64,000 nt of DNA from an uncultured Negativicutes bacterium (GTDB lineage: Bacteria; Bacillota; Negativicutes; Acidaminococcales; Acidaminococcaceae), in the NCBI GenBank assembly GCA_947074185.1, contig CAMTOO010000003.1, positions 1 to 64,000 on the forward strand. The letters run 5' to 3'. Shown here in pieces: positions 25,196 through 34,927 of the stretch. A model generated the notes under the pieces. The model ran no database searches. It worked only from the letters and a program-made list of their open reading frames with translations, and had not been told where the DNA came from. How positions within the stretch are numbered: position 1 is the first letter of the stretch; the number at the start of each line of letters is the position of its first letter. A program made the translations under genes and the position numbers.

Positions 25196-25774
25196 TTATT
25201 TTTTACCGGTACTACCGCGTTTTGTAAGTTCTTTACCTTCTTTACAAAGTGGGCATTCTTCTGGTTTGTAAGCTTTTACATCTAGTTTTAATAAAGCTTC
25301 AGTGCGTACACCAAAATCAACTTTACCACCACTACGATCAACTAAAAGTCCTACACCTACGATGTCGCCGCCATGTTCTCTAACTACGTCCATAACTTCT
25401 ACAACGCTACCACCAGTAGTTACAATATCTTCTACAACTAGAACTTTGCAACCTTCTGGAATTTGGAAACCACGTTTAAGAGTCATTTTGCCGTTATCTC
25501 TTTCAGTGAAAATAGCACGTGTACCGAGTTCTTTACCTACTTCATGAGCAAGTAAAATGCCGCCAGTTACAGGTCCAACTACAAGCTCTACACCTGCATC
25601 TTTATAGCGTCTTGCTAATTCTTTACATAGTTTTTCTGTATATAAAGGATGTTGCAAAACATTAAATTTTTCTACATACATTGGACTATGTAATCCGCTT
25701 GTAAGCAAGAAATGTCCGTGTAATACTGCTTCTGTTTCTTCTAAAAGTTTCATTACTTCTTGTTCAGTTAACAT
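25196..25774 (-). CDS. pyrE: Orotate phosphoribosyltransferase
   Basis: 192 residues, type I phosphoribosyltransferase fold. The PRPP loop is VLVVEDIVTTGGSVVEV; substrate residues include the HGHFLLTSGLHSPMYVEKF start. It joins orotate to PRPP to make OMP. The C-terminus has an extra CPLCKEG pair with a basic tail (about residues 170-192), as in longer PyrE forms. Last gene of the pyr operon, 9 bp after pyrF. Confidence 0.97.
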   Translation of the reverse strand: MLTEQEVMKLLEETEAVLHGHFLLTSGLHSPMYVEKFNVLQHPLYTEKLCKELARRYKDAGVELVVGPVTGGILLAHEVGKELGTRAIFTERDNGKMTLKRGFQIPEGCKVLVVEDIVTTGGSVVEVMDVVREHGGDIVGVGLLVDRSGGKVDFGVRTEALLKLDVKAYKPEECPLCKEGKELTKRGSTGKK

Positions 25775-25783
25775 TTTGCACCT

Positions 25784-26500
25784 CTAATTTCCATTCATTT
25801 CCGCAACAATCGCTTGTGCAGCTTCTGTTTTATTTTCAGCTTTTGTAATAGGTCTGCCTACTACAAGATGTGTAGAACCATTTGCTAAAGCACCTGCTGG
25901 AGTTGCAATGCGACTTTGATCATCTACTGCTGCACCTACTGGACGAACCCCAGGTGTAACAATCAAAAATCCTTCGCCACAAGCTTCTCTAATTGCTGCT
26001 GCCTCGTTAGGAGATGCTACAACACCATCCATACCTGCTTCTTTTGCAAGTTTAGCTAGGCTTACTACTTGTTCTGAAATAGTTGTTTTATAGTTAAGAC
26101 CATTAAACTGTTCTTCATCCATGCTAGTTAAGATAGTTACAGCAATAAGTTTTGGTGTTGCAATGCCAAGCTTTTCTGCTTCTGCACGTACTGCCTCTAC
26201 TGCTTCACTCATCATCTTTTTACCGCCTACTGCATGTACGTTCATCATATCGGTACCAAGAGCAGTTAAAACTTTTAGTGCACTTGCAACAGTATTAGGA
26301 ATATCTTGTAATTTTAAATCTAGAAAGACTTGCTTTTTATTTTCTTTTAAAAAGTTAATCATTTCATTTCCTGCTGCATAATATAGTTCCATACCAACTT
26401 TGTAGTAAGTAACTGCATCGCCTATTTCAAGCACTGCTTTTTTTGCTAAGTCTGCGGTAGGAAAATCTAAAGCTACTATTAAACGATTATCATTTTGCAT
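25784..26500 (-). CDS. pyrF: Orotidine 5'-phosphate decarboxylase
   Basis: About 238 residues with the OMP decarboxylase signature: LIVALDFPTAD, then VFLDLKLQDIPNTVASAL containing the catalytic Asp-Lys-Asp array, and the C-terminal PGVRPVGA and LVVGRPITKA phosphate-binding loops. It makes UMP from OMP. The frame opens at 26512, but GTGAGGT places the start at 26500. It lies between pyrD and pyrE. Confidence 0.97.
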   Translation of the reverse strand: MQNDNRLIVALDFPTADLAKKAVLEIGDAVTYYKVGMELYYAAGNEMINFLKENKKQVFLDLKLQDIPNTVASALKVLTALGTDMMNVHAVGGKKMMSEAVEAVRAEAEKLGIATPKLIAVTILTSMDEEQFNGLNYKTTISEQVVSLAKLAKEAGMDGVVASPNEAAAIREACGEGFLIVTPGVRPVGAAVDDQSRIATPAGALANGSTHLVVGRPITKAENKTEAAQAIVAEMNGN

Positions 26501-26518
26501 ATTGTACCTCACAGTAAA

Positions 26519-27466
26519 TTATTTTGTAGGTAATTTGCCTTCTGGCAAGGCTGCACCAATCATATCACTAAGTTTCTTAATCTTATGGTCATCCATATAT
26601 TCTAGAATCCCGTGACAAATTGTTTCTGCAATTGTTGGATCAACAAAGTTTGCTGTCCCTACTGCAACTGCAGAAGCTCCAGCTAAGAAAAATTCTATCG
26701 CATCCTCAGCGTTCATAATTCCGCCCATACCGATGATTGGAACTTTTACCACTTGGGCTACGTCATAACACATTTTCACGGCTACAGGACGAACACAAGG
26801 GCCGCTAAGACCACCTGTAATATTGCCTAATACTGGTTTTTGTCTATGAATGTCAATCTTCACACCTATCAAAGTATTAATCAGAGAAATAGCATCTGTT
26901 CCAGCTGCTTCTACTGCTAGTGCCATCTCTGTTACGCTGGTAACATTTGGAGATAACTTTGTAATAACAACTTTAGAAGTATTTTTCTTTACTTGCTCAA
27001 CAACTTCTGCTGCGCTTTCTGGACAGGTTCCAAAAGCGATACCGCCATGTTTAACATTTGGGCAAGAGATGTTTATTTCTAACGCATCTACGCCTTTTAC
27101 ATCTAACTTAGCAGCAAGCTCGCCATATTCTTCTGGTGAAGAGCCTGCAATATTAACAATTACAGGTACTTTATATTTTTTCAATTCTGGTAAAGTTTCT
27201 TTTAGAAAGTAATCTGAACCAGGATTTTCAAGTCCGATACAATTAAGCATTCCTGCTGGTGTTTCAACTGCACGTTGACCTTTATTACCTGCACGAGGTT
27301 CTAAAGTTGTACCCTTAGTAGTAACTGCACCAACTTTTTCAAGATCAAGAAAATCTGTAAATTCTAAACCAAAACCGAAAGTTCCTGATGCTGTAGTAAT
27401 TGGTGTTTTCATTTTAAGTCCAGCAATATTGGTGTTCAAACGGTTGTCATATAATCCTTTTACCAT
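26519..27466 (-). CDS. pyrD: Dihydroorotate dehydrogenase B, catalytic subunit
   Basis: About 315 residues, class 1B PyrD (PyrDB). The FMN barrel has TTASGTFGFGLEF, NCIGLENPG, the active-site loop EINISCPNVKHGG with the catalytic Cys of class 1 enzymes, and IGMGGIMNAEDAIEF. It oxidises dihydroorotate and passes electrons to PyrK and NAD+. The ATG at 27466 overlaps the end of pyrK with GGAGGT upstream; the longer opening at 27508 lies inside pyrK. Confidence 0.96.
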   Translation of the reverse strand: MVKGLYDNRLNTNIAGLKMKTPITTASGTFGFGLEFTDFLDLEKVGAVTTKGTTLEPRAGNKGQRAVETPAGMLNCIGLENPGSDYFLKETLPELKKYKVPVIVNIAGSSPEEYGELAAKLDVKGVDALEINISCPNVKHGGIAFGTCPESAAEVVEQVKKNTSKVVITKLSPNVTSVTEMALAVEAAGTDAISLINTLIGVKIDIHRQKPVLGNITGGLSGPCVRPVAVKMCYDVAQVVKVPIIGMGGIMNAEDAIEFFLAGASAVAVGTANFVDPTIAETICHGILEYMDDHKIKKLSDMIGAALPEGKLPTK

Positions 27467-28230
27467 TCTCCTACCTCCTCTGCCCAGAACACAGGCCCAT
27501 CGGTACATACTTTAATACGTTCACCTATACCTTCACAAGAACAGGATAAACAAGCACCTAAACCACAAGCCATATATTTTTCTAAAGATACTTGGCATTT
27601 GATTTTTTGTTTCATGCATTCTGCTGCTACAGCTTTCATCATTGGTTCTGGTCCGCAAACATATACACAATCATATTTATTTGCAGCAAGAAGTTTTGGC
27701 AATACTGCCATAACTGTACCTTTAATCCCCATTGAACCATCGTCTGTAGTTACATAAACATTATTACTTATAGGTGCGAAGTAATCAGTCCAAAACATAT
27801 CATCTTCACAACGTCCACCCATAAGAACATCTGCTTTTTTGCCTTCCATTCCTTCTGCTAAAGAAAGTAATGGTGCAAGACCTAAGCCCCCGCCTACGAT
27901 AAGAGGTTTTTTTGCTTTTAAATCAAAGCCTTTGCCCAATGGTCCTACAATACTTATTTCATCGCCACTGCACACATCTCGCAAAATTTTTGTACCGTCA
28001 CCAAGAATACGATAAATCATGGTAATTATACCAGTTTCTTTATTAACTGAAGCAATACCAAAAGGTCTTCTTAGGAGAGGTGAATTTCTTTTAGATACCT
28101 GTACATTGACAAATTGCCCCGGAACTGCACTTTGTGCAATTTCCGGAGCTTTTACGTCTATTTGTTTCGTTGTAATATTAAGAACGTGTTGTCCAATAAC
28201 TTTTCCTTCTACTACTACTTTTTTAGCCAT
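27460..28230 (-). CDS. pyrK: Dihydroorotate dehydrogenase electron-transfer subunit
   Basis: 256 residues of a ferredoxin-reductase-type flavoprotein: FAD-binding domain with SPLLRRPFGIA, an NAD-binding region with GGGLGLAPLLSLAEG, and a C-terminal 2Fe-2S site (CGLGACLSCSCEG and CTDGPVF). It channels electrons from PyrD to NAD+. Its end overlaps pyrD by 7 bp and the start follows carB by 3 bp, so the complex subunits are translationally coupled. Confidence 0.97.
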   Translation of the reverse strand: MAKKVVVEGKVIGQHVLNITTKQIDVKAPEIAQSAVPGQFVNVQVSKRNSPLLRRPFGIASVNKETGIITMIYRILGDGTKILRDVCSGDEISIVGPLGKGFDLKAKKPLIVGGGLGLAPLLSLAEGMEGKKADVLMGGRCEDDMFWTDYFAPISNNVYVTTDDGSMGIKGTVMAVLPKLLAANKYDCVYVCGPEPMMKAVAAECMKQKIKCQVSLEKYMACGLGACLSCSCEGIGERIKVCTDGPVFWAEEVGEW

Positions 28231-28233
28231 GGC

Positions 28234-31200
28234 TTATTCCTCCCAAGCTAAATCTTGCAATGCTACTACACTTACAACACGACGACGACGCATTGCAGAC
28301 ATAACTCTTTGCAATTCACGTGCTGTGTCCATTGAAGTTAAGCACGCAATAGCATGTTCAACAGTAGCACGTCTAATTTTAAATCCATCACGTTCTGCAT
28401 CTTTACCATGGTTAGTAGTGTTTATAACCATGCTGATGCGACCTTCTTTAATATCATCAAGAATATCATGTTCATTATCGCTAAGTTTATTAGCAACTTC
28501 TACATTGATACCTTTTTCTTTAAGATATGCTGCAGTACCACCAGTGGCCATGATTTGGTAACCAAGCTCTTCAAAACCTGCTGCAATTTCTGCTGCTTCT
28601 GGTTTATCTTGATCAGCAACAGTAATAAGGATTGAACCTTCATGTGGTACATTAAGTCCTGAGGCAATACATGCTTTATACAAAGCTCGAGAGTATTGAT
28701 AATCTACACACATTACTTCGCCAGTAGATTTCATTTCTGGTCCTAAAGTAATATCAACGTTACTCATTTTGTTAAAGCTGAATACTGGTGCTTTTACAGC
28801 ATAGTAATCCGGGAAGTAGCCAAGACCTGGTTTAAAACCTTGTTCTTTTATGGATACGCCCATTGCAGCTTTAGTTGCTACGTTAATCATTGGTATAGTT
28901 GTAACCTTACTTAAGAAAGGTACTGTACGAGATGAACGTGGATTTACTTCAATTACATACACTTCACTGCCACGAACGATGTATTGGATATTAATCATAC
29001 CTTTTACTTCTAGTCCTAAAGCAAGTTTGTTTGTGTAGTTGATAATTGTTTTGATAACATGTTCAGAAATAGTTTGTGGTGGATATACAGCGATGGAGTC
29101 ACCGGAGTGAACACCTGCGCGTTCGATATGTTCCATAATACCAGGAATAAGCACATCTGTTCCATCACAAATAGCGTCTACTTCAACTTCTGTACCTTGT
29201 AAATAGTGATCTACAAGTACTGGATGTTCTTTAGAAGCTTTTACTGCATGAGACATGTAGTATTTTAATTCGTCAACATTATATACGATTTCCATCGCAC
29301 GACCACCAAGCACATAAGAAGGACGTACCATTACTGGATAGCCAACTGTTTCAGCAGCTTTAACTGCGCCATCTGTATCAAATACAGTAAAGCCTTGTGG
29401 ACGAGGAATATCGCATTCTGTAAGCAATTGATCAAAACGTTCTCTATCTTCTGCTTTATCAATGCTATCTACTGTTGAACCAAGGATTTTAATGCCAGCT
29501 GCTGCAAGTGGTCCAGCAAGATTAATTGCTGTTTGTCCACCAAACTGTACAATAACGCCTTCTGGTTGCTCTTTGTCTAAGATATTTAAAACATCTTCAA
29601 GAGTAAGTGGTTCGAAGTAAAGTCTATCTGCTGTATCAAAGTCGGTACTTACTGTTTCAGGGTTGTTGTTGATAATGATTGTTTCATAACCAAGTTCTTT
29701 AAGCGCCCATACAGAATGTACAGAGCAATAGTCGAACTCTACCCCTTGACCGATACGGATTGGACCGGAACCTAGTACGCAAACTTTCTTTTTATCTGTT
29801 ACTAATACTTCATCTTCTTGTCCGTAAGTTGAATAGTAGTAAGGCGTTTCTGCTTCGAATTCTGCTGCGCAAGTATCAACCATCTTGAAGGTTGGCATAA
29901 TGCCCATTTCTTTACGCATAGCACGAATTTCCATTGCTTCTTTACCAACCAATTGACCGATAGTAATATCTGCAAAGCCCATTCTTTTCGCTTTACGCAT
30001 TATTGTTTCGCTTAATGGATGAGTTTTAATAACTTCTTCCATTTTAACGATGTTCATTACTTTTTGTAAGAACCAACGATCTATTTTAGTGATCTCATGA
30101 ACGAATTCTATTGTAGTACCACGGCGGAATGCTTCTGCGATTACAAAAAGTCTTTCGTCATCAATCTTAGAGATTCTATCTCTTAAATCTGCATCGCAAA
30201 CATCTCTTAGTTCTGGCATATCTAAGTGAATAAGCCCGATTTCTAAAGAGCGAATCGCTTTAAGCATTGCAGCTTCTAAGTTACGTTCAATTGCCATAAC
30301 TTCGCCAGTTGCTTTCATTTGCGTGCCAAGAGTTTTATCTGCTGTCACGAATTTATCAAATGGCCAACGTGGGAATTTCAATACAACATAGTCTAAAGAT
30401 GGTTCAAAACATGCTGTAGTTTTCTTAGTTACTGCATTTTGAATTTCATCTAAGGTATAACCTACTGCAATTTTACTTGCTACTTTTGCAATCGGATAAC
30501 CAGTTGCTTTAGATGCAAGCGCAGAGGAACGACTTACACGAGGATTTACTTCAATTACATAATAACGTTCAGAATATGGATCAAGTGCTAATTGTACGTT
30601 ACAACCACCGCATACTTCAAGTTCTCTTACGATATCGATAGAAGCTTGACGTAAAAGTTGTACTTCTCTATCTGTAAGAGTTTGTGCTGGTGCAGCTACA
30701 ATAGAGTCACCTGTATGTACGCCTACTGGGTCTAAGTTTTCCATAGAACAAACTGTAATACAGTTATCATCAGCATCGCGTAATACTTCATATTCAATTT
30801 CTTTCCAACCTGCCACAGATCTTTCAATAAGAGCTTGTCCAATAAGACTGTATTTCAAGCCTTTATTTACGATTTCATCAAGTTCTTCTTCAGATTCTGC
30901 AATACCGCCGCCTGTACCACCTAAGGTATAAGCTGGGCGTACGATAAGTGGAAAACCTACTTCTTTAGCAAATTCTTTTGCTGCAGAAATTGTTTCTACT
31001 ATAGTACTTTCTGGTATTGGTTGGTTAATTTTTTCCATTGTTTCTTTGAACAATTCACGGTCTTCAGCGCGCTTAATACTGCGAATTTGTGTTCCAAGAA
31101 GTTTTACATTATATTCTCTAAGAATGCCTTTATCTTCTAGTTCTAACGCTAAGTTAAGGCCTACTTGTCCACCAAGGGTTGCAAGCATAGAATCAGGACG

Positions 31201-31443
31201 TTCTTTTCTAATTATGTTTTCGATAAATTCTACATTTACTGGTTCAATATAAACTCTGTCAGCAATATGAACATCAGTCATGATGGTAGCAGGATTACTG
31301 TTTACTAAAACAACTTCTAATCCTTCTTCTTTTAATGCACGACAAGCTTGTGTACCAGCATAGTCAAACTCTGCAGCTTGACCGATGATGATAGGACCTG
31401 AACCGATTACAAGTACTTTTTTAATATTCTCAAGTTTCGGCAT
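28234..31443 (-). CDS. carB: Carbamoyl-phosphate synthase, large subunit
   Basis: 1069 residues with two homologous ATP-grasp halves. The first half has [21 protein letters not shown] and [11 protein letters not shown]; the second half begins near residue 555 with [20 protein letters not shown] and [15 protein letters not shown]. An oligomerisation segment lies between them and a C-terminal MGS-like allosteric domain (about 935-1069) contains [16 protein letters not shown] and [10 protein letters not shown]. It makes carbamoyl phosphate from bicarbonate, ammonia and 2 ATP. It follows carA with no gap, within the pyr operon. Confidence 0.98.
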   Translation of the reverse strand: MPKLENIKKVLVIGSGPIIIGQAAEFDYAGTQACRALKEEGLEVVLVNSNPATIMTDVHIADRVYIEPVNVEFIENIIRKERPDSMLATLGGQVGLNLALELEDKGILREYNVKLLGTQIRSIKRAEDRELFKETMEKINQPIPESTIVETISAAKEFAKEVGFPLIVRPAYTLGGTGGGIAESEEELDEIVNKGLKYSLIGQALIERSVAGWKEIEYEVLRDADDNCITVCSMENLDPVGVHTGDSIVAAPAQTLTDREVQLLRQASIDIVRELEVCGGCNVQLALDPYSERYYVIEVNPRVSRSSALASKATGYPIAKVASKIAVGYTLDEIQNAVTKKTTACFEPSLDYVVLKFPRWPFDKFVTADKTLGTQMKATGEVMAIERNLEAAMLKAIRSLEIGLIHLDMPELRDVCDADLRDRISKIDDERLFVIAEAFRRGTTIEFVHEITKIDRWFLQKVMNIVKMEEVIKTHPLSETIMRKAKRMGFADITIGQLVGKEAMEIRAMRKEMGIMPTFKMVDTCAAEFEAETPYYYSTYGQEDEVLVTDKKKVCVLGSGPIRIGQGVEFDYCSVHSVWALKELGYETIIINNNPETVSTDFDTADRLYFEPLTLEDVLNILDKEQPEGVIVQFGGQTAINLAGPLAAAGIKILGSTVDSIDKAEDRERFDQLLTECDIPRPQGFTVFDTDGAVKAAETVGYPVMVRPSYVLGGRAMEIVYNVDELKYYMSHAVKASKEHPVLVDHYLQGTEVEVDAICDGTDVLIPGIMEHIERAGVHSGDSIAVYPPQTISEHVIKTIINYTNKLALGLEVKGMINIQYIVRGSEVYVIEVNPRSSRTVPFLSKVTTIPMINVATKAAMGVSIKEQGFKPGLGYFPDYYAVKAPVFSFNKMSNVDITLGPEMKSTGEVMCVDYQYSRALYKACIASGLNVPHEGSILITVADQDKPEAAEIAAGFEELGYQIMATGGTAAYLKEKGINVEVANKLSDNEHDILDDIKEGRISMVINTTNHGKDAERDGFKIRRATVEHAIACLTSMDTARELQRVMSAMRRRRVVSVVALQDLAWEE

Positions 31444-32523
31444 TTACTTTTGTCCTCCCATCATTTTTACAAATCTTTCGAATAAATATTCATGGCCACC
31501 AGGTCCTGGACAAGCCTCAGGATGGTATTGTACTGCGAAAGTTGGGTGGTCTAAATATTTGATACCTTCTATTGTTCCATCATTTAAAGAAACGTTTGTA
31601 ACTTCGGCATTGATTTTCTTTAAGGATTCTTCTTCTACTGCGTAACCATGATTTTGAGAAGATATACATACTTTATGTTCTACTAAGTCTTTAACTGGAT
31701 GGTTGATACCACGATGACCAAACTTTAATTTGTAAGTATCTGCACCATTTGCTAATGCAAGAAGTTGATGACCTAAGCAGATTCCAAAAATTGGTTTCTT
31801 GCCTAAGAATTTCTTAATGTTTTCGATTACTTCTGTTAAATCTTTTGGATCTCCAGGTCCGTTGGACAAGAATATTCCATCTGGGTTAGAAGCTAATACT
31901 TCCTCTGCACTTGTAAATGCTGGATATACGGTTAAATTACAACCGAAACTTACTAGGTATTCAAGGATATTGCGTTTGATACCATAGTCCATTACAGCAA
32001 CATTAAATTTACCGTCGCCCATTTTATAGATTTTTTTAGTAGTAACTTTTTCTACTTGATCGTGAACATCTGGCGTAGCAAGAAGTTTATCAACTTCTTC
32101 TTGAGGCATTTCGCTTGGAACGATAACGCCTTGAATTACACCATAGTTTCTTAAACGTCGTGTAATTGCTCTTGTATCTACACCAACTAAAGTTGGAATA
32201 TCTTGTTCATCTAAAAATTCTTCTAAAGATTTTTCATTTGTCCAGTTACTTGGATGATCGCATAATTCGCTAATTACATAACCTTGGAAAAAGCATCTGT
32301 CCCCTTGATTAAACATAGGGTTTATTCCATAGTTACCAACTAACGGATATGTCATTACAACGATTTGGTCGCAGAAAGATGGGTCAGTTAATGTTTCTTG
32401 ATAACCACTCATGCCTGTAGTGAATACTACTTCACCCACTGCGTTGCGTTTGCCATATAACTCACCTTCGTACACGCTGCCATCTTTTAATACTAGTTTA
32501 CCTTTTCGCGCTATTTTGTGCAT
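31444..32523 (-). CDS. carA: Carbamoyl-phosphate synthase, small subunit
   Basis: 359 residues: an N-terminal CarA domain (DGSVYEGELYG, EVVFTTGMSGYQETLTDPS) and a C-terminal class I glutamine amidotransferase with GICLGHQLLALA (nucleophile Cys) and the His-Glu pair in VQYHPEACPGPGGH. It supplies ammonia to CarB. The ATG overlaps the end of pyrC by 13 bp. Absence of an arginine gene nearby suggests this synthase serves pyrimidines. Confidence 0.98.
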   Translation of the reverse strand: MHKIARKGKLVLKDGSVYEGELYGKRNAVGEVVFTTGMSGYQETLTDPSFCDQIVVMTYPLVGNYGINPMFNQGDRCFFQGYVISELCDHPSNWTNEKSLEEFLDEQDIPTLVGVDTRAITRRLRNYGVIQGVIVPSEMPQEEVDKLLATPDVHDQVEKVTTKKIYKMGDGKFNVAVMDYGIKRNILEYLVSFGCNLTVYPAFTSAEEVLASNPDGIFLSNGPGDPKDLTEVIENIKKFLGKKPIFGICLGHQLLALANGADTYKLKFGHRGINHPVKDLVEHKVCISSQNHGYAVEEESLKKINAEVTNVSLNDGTIEGIKYLDHPTFAVQYHPEACPGPGGHEYLFERFVKMMGGQK

Positions 32524-33803
32524 AATACACCATCTCTCATAACAATTTCACCAGCTACTATAGTTGCTACCGCTTTGCCTTTGCATTTTTTTCCTTCAAA
32601 AGGCGTTACTTTTCCTTTTGTATAAAATTGCATGCTTTCAACTATCCATTCTTTGTCAAGGTCGATAATTGTCACATCCGCAGGAGAACCAACTTTTAAA
32701 TTTCCACTTTTTAGTGCAAAAATATTCGCAGGCGCTGTACTCATTTTATCAACAATTTCATTAATTGTGAAGAGTTTTTTATGAAAAAGTTCTGTTAAAA
32801 TTACACCAACTGATGTTTCAAGCCCACAGAATCCACATGGAGCGTTTCTGAACTCAACATCTTTTTCTTCTGGAGCATGTGGTGCATGGTCAGTTACGAT
32901 AGCATCAATTGTGCCATCTTTTAAACCTTCACGTAATGCATCTACATGGTCTTGAGAACGTAATGGTGGTGAAACTCTTGTTGCTGGACTATAACTAGCA
33001 CAAGCTTCATCAGTAAGAGTTATATGATGTACAGCAGTTTCTGCTGTAACTTTTACGCCACGAGCTTTTGCTTGACGAATGATTTCTACTGCGCCTTTAG
33101 ATGCAACGTGTGCAATATGCACTTTAGCACCTGTGTATTCTGCGATAATGCAATCTCTTGATACTGCAATATCTTCTGAAATTGCTGGGATTCCCGGTAC
33201 ACCAATGCGTGCGGAAACTGCACCTTCATGCATATATCCTTCGCCACCAAGTTCATGGTCGATTGCGTGAGAAATTAATACTTTATCAAAAGGTGCAATA
33301 TATTTAGCTGCCATAGTAAATAAGCGAGAGCTTTTTACATAGTGACCGTCATCAGAAAATGCCATTGCGCCTTTTTCTGTCATGTCGATCATTTCTGCAA
33401 GTTCTTTGCTTTCTTCGCCTTTACTTATAGCACCAATAACTTCTACATTAACATAACCTTCGCGTGCTGCACGTTCTTTAATACCAGATACGATAATTGA
33501 ATTATCAATAATTGGTTTTGTATTTGGCATACATGCGATTGTTGTAATACCGCCTGATGCTGCTGCTTTAGTTCCAGATACGATGTCTTCTTTTGCTTCA
33601 AGACCTGGTTCGCGCAAATGTGTGTGTACATCGATAAAGCCTGGTGCTACAACTAATCCTTTAGCATCAAAAGTTTCGTCTACTTTTGTTTTTATTTCTT
33701 TTGCTACTTCTTTTACTAGACCGTCTTCTAAAAGTACGTCCATTACTGCATCTAATTTTTGGGAAGGATCTACAACCCTACCACCTTTAATCAATAGTTT
33801 CAA
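32511..33803 (-). CDS. pyrC: Dihydroorotase (class I)
   Basis: 430 residues of an amidohydrolase-fold dihydroorotase. Zn ligands occur in DVHTHLREPG, the HAIDHE and HIAHVASKGAVEII segments, and the catalytic Asp in VTDHAPHAPEEK. It cyclises carbamoyl aspartate. The start is TTG at 33803, which overlaps pyrB by 17 bp and is preceded by GGGGGT, so translational coupling is likely. Confidence 0.97.
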   Translation of the reverse strand: MKLLIKGGRVVDPSQKLDAVMDVLLEDGLVKEVAKEIKTKVDETFDAKGLVVAPGFIDVHTHLREPGLEAKEDIVSGTKAAASGGITTIACMPNTKPIIDNSIIVSGIKERAAREGYVNVEVIGAISKGEESKELAEMIDMTEKGAMAFSDDGHYVKSSRLFTMAAKYIAPFDKVLISHAIDHELGGEGYMHEGAVSARIGVPGIPAISEDIAVSRDCIIAEYTGAKVHIAHVASKGAVEIIRQAKARGVKVTAETAVHHITLTDEACASYSPATRVSPPLRSQDHVDALREGLKDGTIDAIVTDHAPHAPEEKDVEFRNAPCGFCGLETSVGVILTELFHKKLFTINEIVDKMSTAPANIFALKSGNLKVGSPADVTIIDLDKEWIVESMQFYTKGKVTPFEGKKCKGKAVATIVAGEIVMRDGVLCTK

Positions 33804-34743
33804 TTTGCTTACCCCCTGTCAAAGTTAAGAATAACAAGGCCATGCGTACTGCTACGCCATTTTGAACTTCGTCACGAATTTTTGCTTGATCGCAATAACC
33901 AACTTCGAATGAAATTTCAAGACCTCTGTTCATTGGACCTGGATGTAATACTATTGCATCTTCTTTTGCAAGTGCAAGGCGTTTTTCATTCACACCAAAA
34001 ATACGTGCATATTCACGTGGTGATGGGAAAAGACCTGATTTTTGTCTTTCCAATTGAATACGTAAAATGTCTACAACATCTGCGCCTTCAAGAGCATCTT
34101 CAACGCGAGTATGAACAGTTACACCTAGTGCTTCAATGTCGTGTGGCATCAAAGTCATCGGACCTGCAACATGTACATCTGCACCCATTTTTTTCCAAGC
34201 TGCAATATTCGTTCTTGCAACACGGCTATATAAAACATCTCCAAGTATTGCCATTTTAAGACCTTTGAAATCTTTTCCAGCTTCTCGGATTGTAAACATA
34301 TCTAAGAATCCTTGTGAAGGATGAGCGTGCGCACCATCTCCAGCATTAATGATTACTGGATCCGCGATTTCTGCTGCATAAGCTGCTGCCCCTTCAATTG
34401 GATGACGCATAACTACTGCATCGCATTCCATAGCTTGAACCGTTAAGATTGTATCTCTTAAACATTCACCTTTTACAACACTAGAGCTTGCTGTAGTAAT
34501 ATTTACAACATCTGCGCCTAGATATTTACCTGCAAGTTCAAAGGAAGTTCTAGTTCTTGTACTTGGTTCGTAGAACAAATTAATGATTGATTTACCTCGT
34601 AAAGATGGGACTTTCTTAATATCCCTTTTCATAATTTTTTTCATCTCTACTGCAGTTTGAAGTACTAATTCAACTTCCTCAACACTTAAACTCTCAATGT
34701 CGAGAATATCTCTGCCTGCAAGAGATACATTTGATTTTGCCAT
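33787..34743 (-). CDS. pyrB: Aspartate carbamoyltransferase, catalytic subunit
   Basis: 318 residues with NLFYEPSTRTRTSFELAGK (carbamoyl-phosphate binding), MRHPIEGAA, NAGDGAHAHPSQ and HPGPMNRGLEI. It condenses carbamoyl phosphate with aspartate. First gene of the operon; no regulatory pyrI is present, consistent with control at transcription by the PyrR attenuator upstream. GGGAGGT precedes the ATG. Confidence 0.98.
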   Translation of the reverse strand: MAKSNVSLAGRDILDIESLSVEEVELVLQTAVEMKKIMKRDIKKVPSLRGKSIINLFYEPSTRTRTSFELAGKYLGADVVNITTASSSVVKGECLRDTILTVQAMECDAVVMRHPIEGAAAYAAEIADPVIINAGDGAHAHPSQGFLDMFTIREAGKDFKGLKMAILGDVLYSRVARTNIAAWKKMGADVHVAGPMTLMPHDIEALGVTVHTRVEDALEGADVVDILRIQLERQKSGLFPSPREYARIFGVNEKRLALAKEDAIVLHPGPMNRGLEISFEVGYCDQAKIRDEVQNGVAVRMALLFLTLTGGKQIETID

Positions 34744-34768
34744 TGTTCTACCTCCCTAATTTTTCATA

Positions 34769-34866
34769 TAAAAAAAGCCTTCTTGTCCTAAAAAGGGCGC
34801 AAGAAGGCTTAGTGCTTCATCATCACAAAGTCTACCTTACAGCCTCTCTGGACCGCTTTAAAGGTA
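34769..34866 (-). promoter_or_regulatory. PyrR-binding attenuator leader of the pyr operon
   Basis: On the minus strand the anti-antiterminator hairpin (34833-34866) has the TACCTT/AAGGTA stem and the conserved TCCAGAGAGGCT loop of PyrR sites. It is followed by a terminator (34775-34785 pairing with 34800-34810) and seven T residues. With UMP-bound PyrR, transcription should stop before pyrB. No pyrR gene is in this window. Confidence 0.92.
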
Positions 34867-34883
34867 AGATTTTTACTGAAATC

Positions 34884-34913
34884 ATTATACCATTATTTTT
34901 CTATTTTCGTCAA
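34884..34913 (-). promoter_or_regulatory. pyr operon promoter
   Basis: The minus strand has TTGACG (34908-34913), an 18-base spacer ending TGG, then TATAAT (34884-34889). Transcription would start about 10 bases upstream of the PyrR hairpin. Confidence 0.85.
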
Positions 34914-34927
34914 TGTAAGATTTTAAT

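Noticed and set aside
28019-28561. 180-codon frame on the plus strand
   Set aside because: It is antisense to pyrK and carB with no ribosome-binding site; the opposite-strand genes are certain.
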